Shown piece by piece: positions 61,602 through 64,000 of a DNA stretch of 64,000 bases (positions are counted from its first letter, which is position 1; the number at the start of each line of letters is the position of its first letter). Under the pieces are notes generated by a model. The model was not told where the DNA came from, did not search any database, and saw only the letters and a list, made by a program, of their open reading frames with translations. The translations under genes and the position numbers were made by a program. Location: NCBI RefSeq assembly GCF_004522155.1, contig NZ_SDEA01000004.1, positions 62,001-126,000 on the forward strand, in the 5' to 3' direction. The DNA is from Paracoccus luteus (GTDB lineage: Bacteria; Pseudomonadota; Alphaproteobacteria; Rhodobacterales; Rhodobacteraceae).

Positions 61602-62266
61602 TTGCGGGCGTCCCGGTCGGTATAGTTGCGGTTGTGGTCAAGCGGGTGGTCGATCATCTCGTCCGTGACCGGATGGTCGGGGCTGGCAAAGCCCGCCTCG
61701 GCCAGCAACGCCTCGTCCACCGCGACCTCGCCGTGCGCCGAGAAGGCCGCCTGGGTGTCGGGGATCAGCCCGCGCATCACGGCGATCTTCTTCACGATCT
61801 CGGAAATACCCTGCAAAAGCAGCAGGATGAAGCCCGCCAGCAGCAGCGCCTTGGCCGGCCACAGGATCAGCCCGCCCGCGTTCATCGAGCGTTCGCCCGA
61901 CAGGATCGAACGTTCGAGCCACGGCACCATCAGCCAGATCATCAGAATGAGGAACGGCATCAGGAAGAGCAGATGCCCGATCAGGTCGATCCAGTGCTGG
62001 GTCCGCCGCGACCGGCCGCCATAAAGGATGTCGATGCGGATGTGTTCGTTTTCCAGCAGCGTATAGGCCGCCGCCAGAAGGAACGCCGCGCCGTAAAGAT
62101 ACCATTGCAGCTCCAGCCAGGCGTTGGACGAGATCGACCAGACCTTGCGGATGATGGCGTTGCCGGCGCTGACCAGCACGGCCACGAGGATCAGCCAGCT
62201 GACGCTGCGGCCGATCACCGTGCTCATGCGGTCGATGCCGCGGGATAGGGCCAGAAGGCCGCCCAT
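61598..62266 (-). CDS. dctQ: TRAP transporter small permease
   Basis: A 222-residue DctQ-family protein with four helices (VSWLILVAVLVSAGNAIIRKVW; WLELQWYLYGAAFLLAAAYTLLENEHIRIDILYG; WIDLIGHLLFLMPFLILMIWLMVPW; ALLLAGFILLLLQGISEIVKKIAVM). A hydrophilic C-terminal tail of about 50 residues follows. The ATG at 62266 follows GGGGAGAGGA; an in-frame codon 36 bases upstream has no SD. It is first in the dctQM operon. Confidence 0.93.
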   Translation of the reverse strand: MGGLLALSRGIDRMSTVIGRSVSWLILVAVLVSAGNAIIRKVWSISSNAWLELQWYLYGAAFLLAAAYTLLENEHIRIDILYGGRSRRTQHWIDLIGHLLFLMPFLILMIWLMVPWLERSILSGERSMNAGGLILWPAKALLLAGFILLLLQGISEIVKKIAVMRGLIPDTQAAFSAHGEVAVDEALLAEAGFASPDHPVTDEMIDHPLDHNRNYTDRDARK

Positions 62267-62303
62267 GATGTCCTCTCCCCGTTGGTGTCGCGGCCTTGCC
62301 ATG

Positions 62304-62375
62304 CCGGGGTTTTCAGCCCCGGAAACGCCGCTTTTACAGGGGTGCCGTATGAACCAGCGCCCCCCCGCCGGTCAA
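62304..62375 (-). promoter_or_regulatory. Candidate dctQM promoter with leader hairpin
   Basis: Minus-strand TTGACC (62370-62375), 17-bp spacer and TCATAC (62347-62352) form a plausible sigma-70 promoter. Downstream in the leader, CCGGGG pairs with CCCCGG around CTGAAAA (62304-62322). The rest of the 310-bp gap to the divergent ABC gene shows no gene. Confidence 0.45.
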
Positions 62376-62576
62376 CAATAATGAAGCCGGGCGCGACCTT
62401 GCGGCAGCGGCGGCTTTCGCCTGTGTCCGCAGGGCCTCAGGGGCGCGCACCGCCCGGTTCCGCGCGCCGCGCAGCCCCCGGCATGCCGGCGCTTTACCCC
62501 CGGCCCGAACTGGCGCAGTCTCGCCCGCCTGACACCGCCGAGACGCCATGACCCGCCACCCCGTCCCCGACCGCCC

Positions 62577-64000
62577 ATGCCGCCGCTGAACCCCCGCCCC
62601 GCCCCGCGCAGCTTTCGCGACCGCTGGGCGGCGATGCGCAACGTGCCGCCGTTCCTGCGGCTGGTCTGGCAGGCCGGGCGGCTGCTGACGATCGCCACGC
62701 TGACGCTGCGGCTGGCGCGCGCCCTGATCCCGGTCGCCACGCTGTATGTCGGCAAGCTGATCGTGGACGAGGTGGTGCGCCTGATCGCCCTGCCCGACGG
62801 TCCCGCCACCATCGGCGGCTGGTGGGATGCGGGGCTGGCATCCGGGCTGGGCTGGCTGCTGGCGGCCGAGTTCGCGCTGGCCATCGCCCAGGACGGGCTG
62901 ACGCGGCTGATCGGGCTGGTGGACAGCCTGCTGTCGGAACGGCTGTCGAACGGCCTGTCGGTCCGGCTGATGGATCACGCCGCCGCCCTCGACCTGAAGG
63001 ATTTCGAGGACGCCGTCTTTCAGGACAAGCTGGACCGCGCCCGCCGCCAGACCGCGATGCGCATGTCGCTGCTGGGACAGCTGCTGAACCAGGTGGAAAG
63101 CGTCGTCACCATCGTCAGCTTTGCGGGCGGGCTGCTGGCCTATAACCCGCTGCTGGTCGTGCTGCTGATCCTGACGCTGATCCCCGCCTTTCTGGGCGAG
63201 GCGCATTTCAACGCGCGCACCTATTCGCTGGATTATGGCCGCACACCGGAACGGCGCGAGATGGACTATGTCCGCCAGATCGCCGCCAGCGCCGACACCG
63301 CGAAAGAGGTCAAGATCTTCGGCCTGCATCGGTTCCTGACCGACCGCTACATGACGCTGGCGCGGGCGTTCTATGCCCAGAACCGCCGCGTCGCCGTGGA
63401 CCGCGCTGCCTGGGGGGCGCTGTTCGCCGCGCTGGGGACGCTGGGCTATTACGCGGCCTATGCGTGGATCGTGGCCCAGACGCTGACCGGCAAGCTGACG
63501 CTGGGCGACCTGACCTTTCTGGCCGGATCGTTCCAGCGCCTGCGCGCGCTGATGGAAAACCTGCTGACCTCGTTCGGCCAGACCGCGGCGCAGGCGATGT
63601 ATCTGGACGACCTGTTCAGCTTTTTCCGCGTCGCGCCCGAGATCACCTCGCCCCCCGATGCGCTGCCCGTGCCGCGTCCCATCGCGCGGGGGTTCCAGTT
63701 CCAGGACGTGGGCTTCCGCTATCCCGGCAGCGACCGCTGGGCCGTGCGGCACCTGACGTTCGACCTGCATGCGGGCGAGACGCTTGCGCTGGTCGGCGAA
63801 AACGGCGCCGGCAAGACCACGCTGGTCAAGCTGCTGGCGCGGCTTTACGACCCGGACGAGGGGCGCATCCTGCTGGATGGGCGCGACCTGCGCGACTATG
63901 ACCTGGACGGACTGCGCGCGGCGATGGGCGTGATCTTCCAGGACTTCGTCCGCTTCAACCTGACGGCGGGCGACAACATCGCCGTGGGCCGCATCGACGC
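62577..64000 (+). CDS. ABC transporter, fused permease/ATP-binding half-exporter (truncated by window edge)
   Basis: An open frame of at least 474 codons with no stop before the window ends. The transmembrane domain (residues about 25-345) has six helices, with an intracellular coupling region such as LDLKDFEDAVFQDKLDRARRQT. The ATPase begins near 380: FQDVGFRYPGSDRWAVRHLTFDLHAGETLALVGENGAGKTTLVKLLARLYDPDEGRILLDG with Walker A GENGAGKTTL, and Q-loop GVIFQDFVRFNLTAGDN. It is an exporter of the lipid/peptide/drug type with unknown substrate. The ATG at 62577 has a weak SD; 62634 is an alternative. Confidence 0.88.
   Translation, partial: MPPLNPRPAPRSFRDRWAAMRNVPPFLRLVWQAGRLLTIATLTLRLARALIPVATLYVGKLIVDEVVRLIALPDGPATIGGWWDAGLASGLGWLLAAEFALAIAQDGLTRLIGLVDSLLSERLSNGLSVRLMDHAAALDLKDFEDAVFQDKLDRARRQTAMRMSLLGQLLNQVESVVTIVSFAGGLLAYNPLLVVLLILTLIPAFLGEAHFNARTYSLDYGRTPERREMDYVRQIAASADTAKEVKIFGLHRFLTDRYMTLARAFYAQNRRVAVDRAAWGALFAALGTLGYYAAYAWIVAQTLTGKLTLGDLTFLAGSFQRLRALMENLLTSFGQTAAQAMYLDDLFSFFRVAPEITSPPDALPVPRPIARGFQFQDVGFRYPGSDRWAVRHLTFDLHAGETLALVGENGAGKTTLVKLLARLYDPDEGRILLDGRDLRDYDLDGLRAAMGVIFQDFVRFNLTAGDNIAVGRID

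Overview
The window is a GC-rich, gene-dense chromosomal segment from an alphaproteobacterium, most likely a Rhodobacterales member close to Paracoccus. This rests on codon and GC character, the ihfA-merR pair, the DUF1489 gene, double-length dCTP deaminase, a fused Pha-type cation/proton antiporter A subunit, and many ABC and TRAP uptake systems beside private regulators. No insertion sequence, prophage, plasmid function or CRISPR array was seen. Two intergenic gaps hold decayed gene remnants: a sensor kinase C-terminus near 4.6-4.8 kb and a CaiB-type CoA-transferase N-terminus near 7.2-7.5 kb.

Layout. 0-9.7 kb: FAH-family hydrolase; a DUF4394 protein facing an ECF sigma/anti-sigma pair; a peptidoglycan-binding protein; a PEP mutase-like enzyme with an acetyltransferase; a cell-wall hydrolase lipoprotein; and glutaryl-CoA dehydrogenase facing its LysR regulator. 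9.9-17.3 kb (housekeeping): tRNA-Asn, a YbiI-type zinc-finger protein, ihfA, a MerR regulator, tRNA-Pro, dcd, scpAB, rpsD, an MFS exporter, DUF1489 and tRNA-Gly. 17.4-23.5 kb: the six-gene phaAB-C-D-E-F-G antiporter operon on the minus strand.

23.7-33.5 kb is a hydroxyproline catabolic cluster on the minus strand. It comprises a GntR regulator, a DapA-like deaminase, a polar amino acid ABC transporter, a D-amino acid dehydrogenase, 4-hydroxyproline epimerase, an aconitase X-type cis-3-hydroxyproline dehydratase and a proline racemase-family dehydratase. Only the last step, 2-oxoglutarate semialdehyde dehydrogenase, and a pyrroline-2-carboxylate reductase are not evident.

33.7-39.3 kb looks like an onium-compound module. 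A P5C reductase-like protein and a DddQ-type cupin DMSP lyase diverge from a TetR regulator and a ProXWV betaine-type ABC importer. The 3' end of proV is duplicated in tandem as a 150-bp, frame-preserving unit, about 2.9 copies. A secreted RTX protein follows. 41.9-45.8 kb holds two LysR regulators, a VOC dioxygenase and an FMN quinone reductase; upstream of the reductase lies a cysteine-rich micro-ORF followed by a hairpin.

46-53.7 kb: a dimethylglycine dehydrogenase-type enzyme, deoC with a double-domain aldehyde dehydrogenase, and an orphan HWE histidine kinase. 53.9-58 kb: a ferredoxin reductase-type flavoprotein and a polyamine-type ABC importer with no binding-protein gene beside it. 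58.2-62.3 kb: a TRAP 2-oxoacid-type system in which the binding-protein gene converges on the dctQM operon, whose large permease carries a long Pro/Ala/Gly tail. An ABC exporter half-transporter runs off the right edge.
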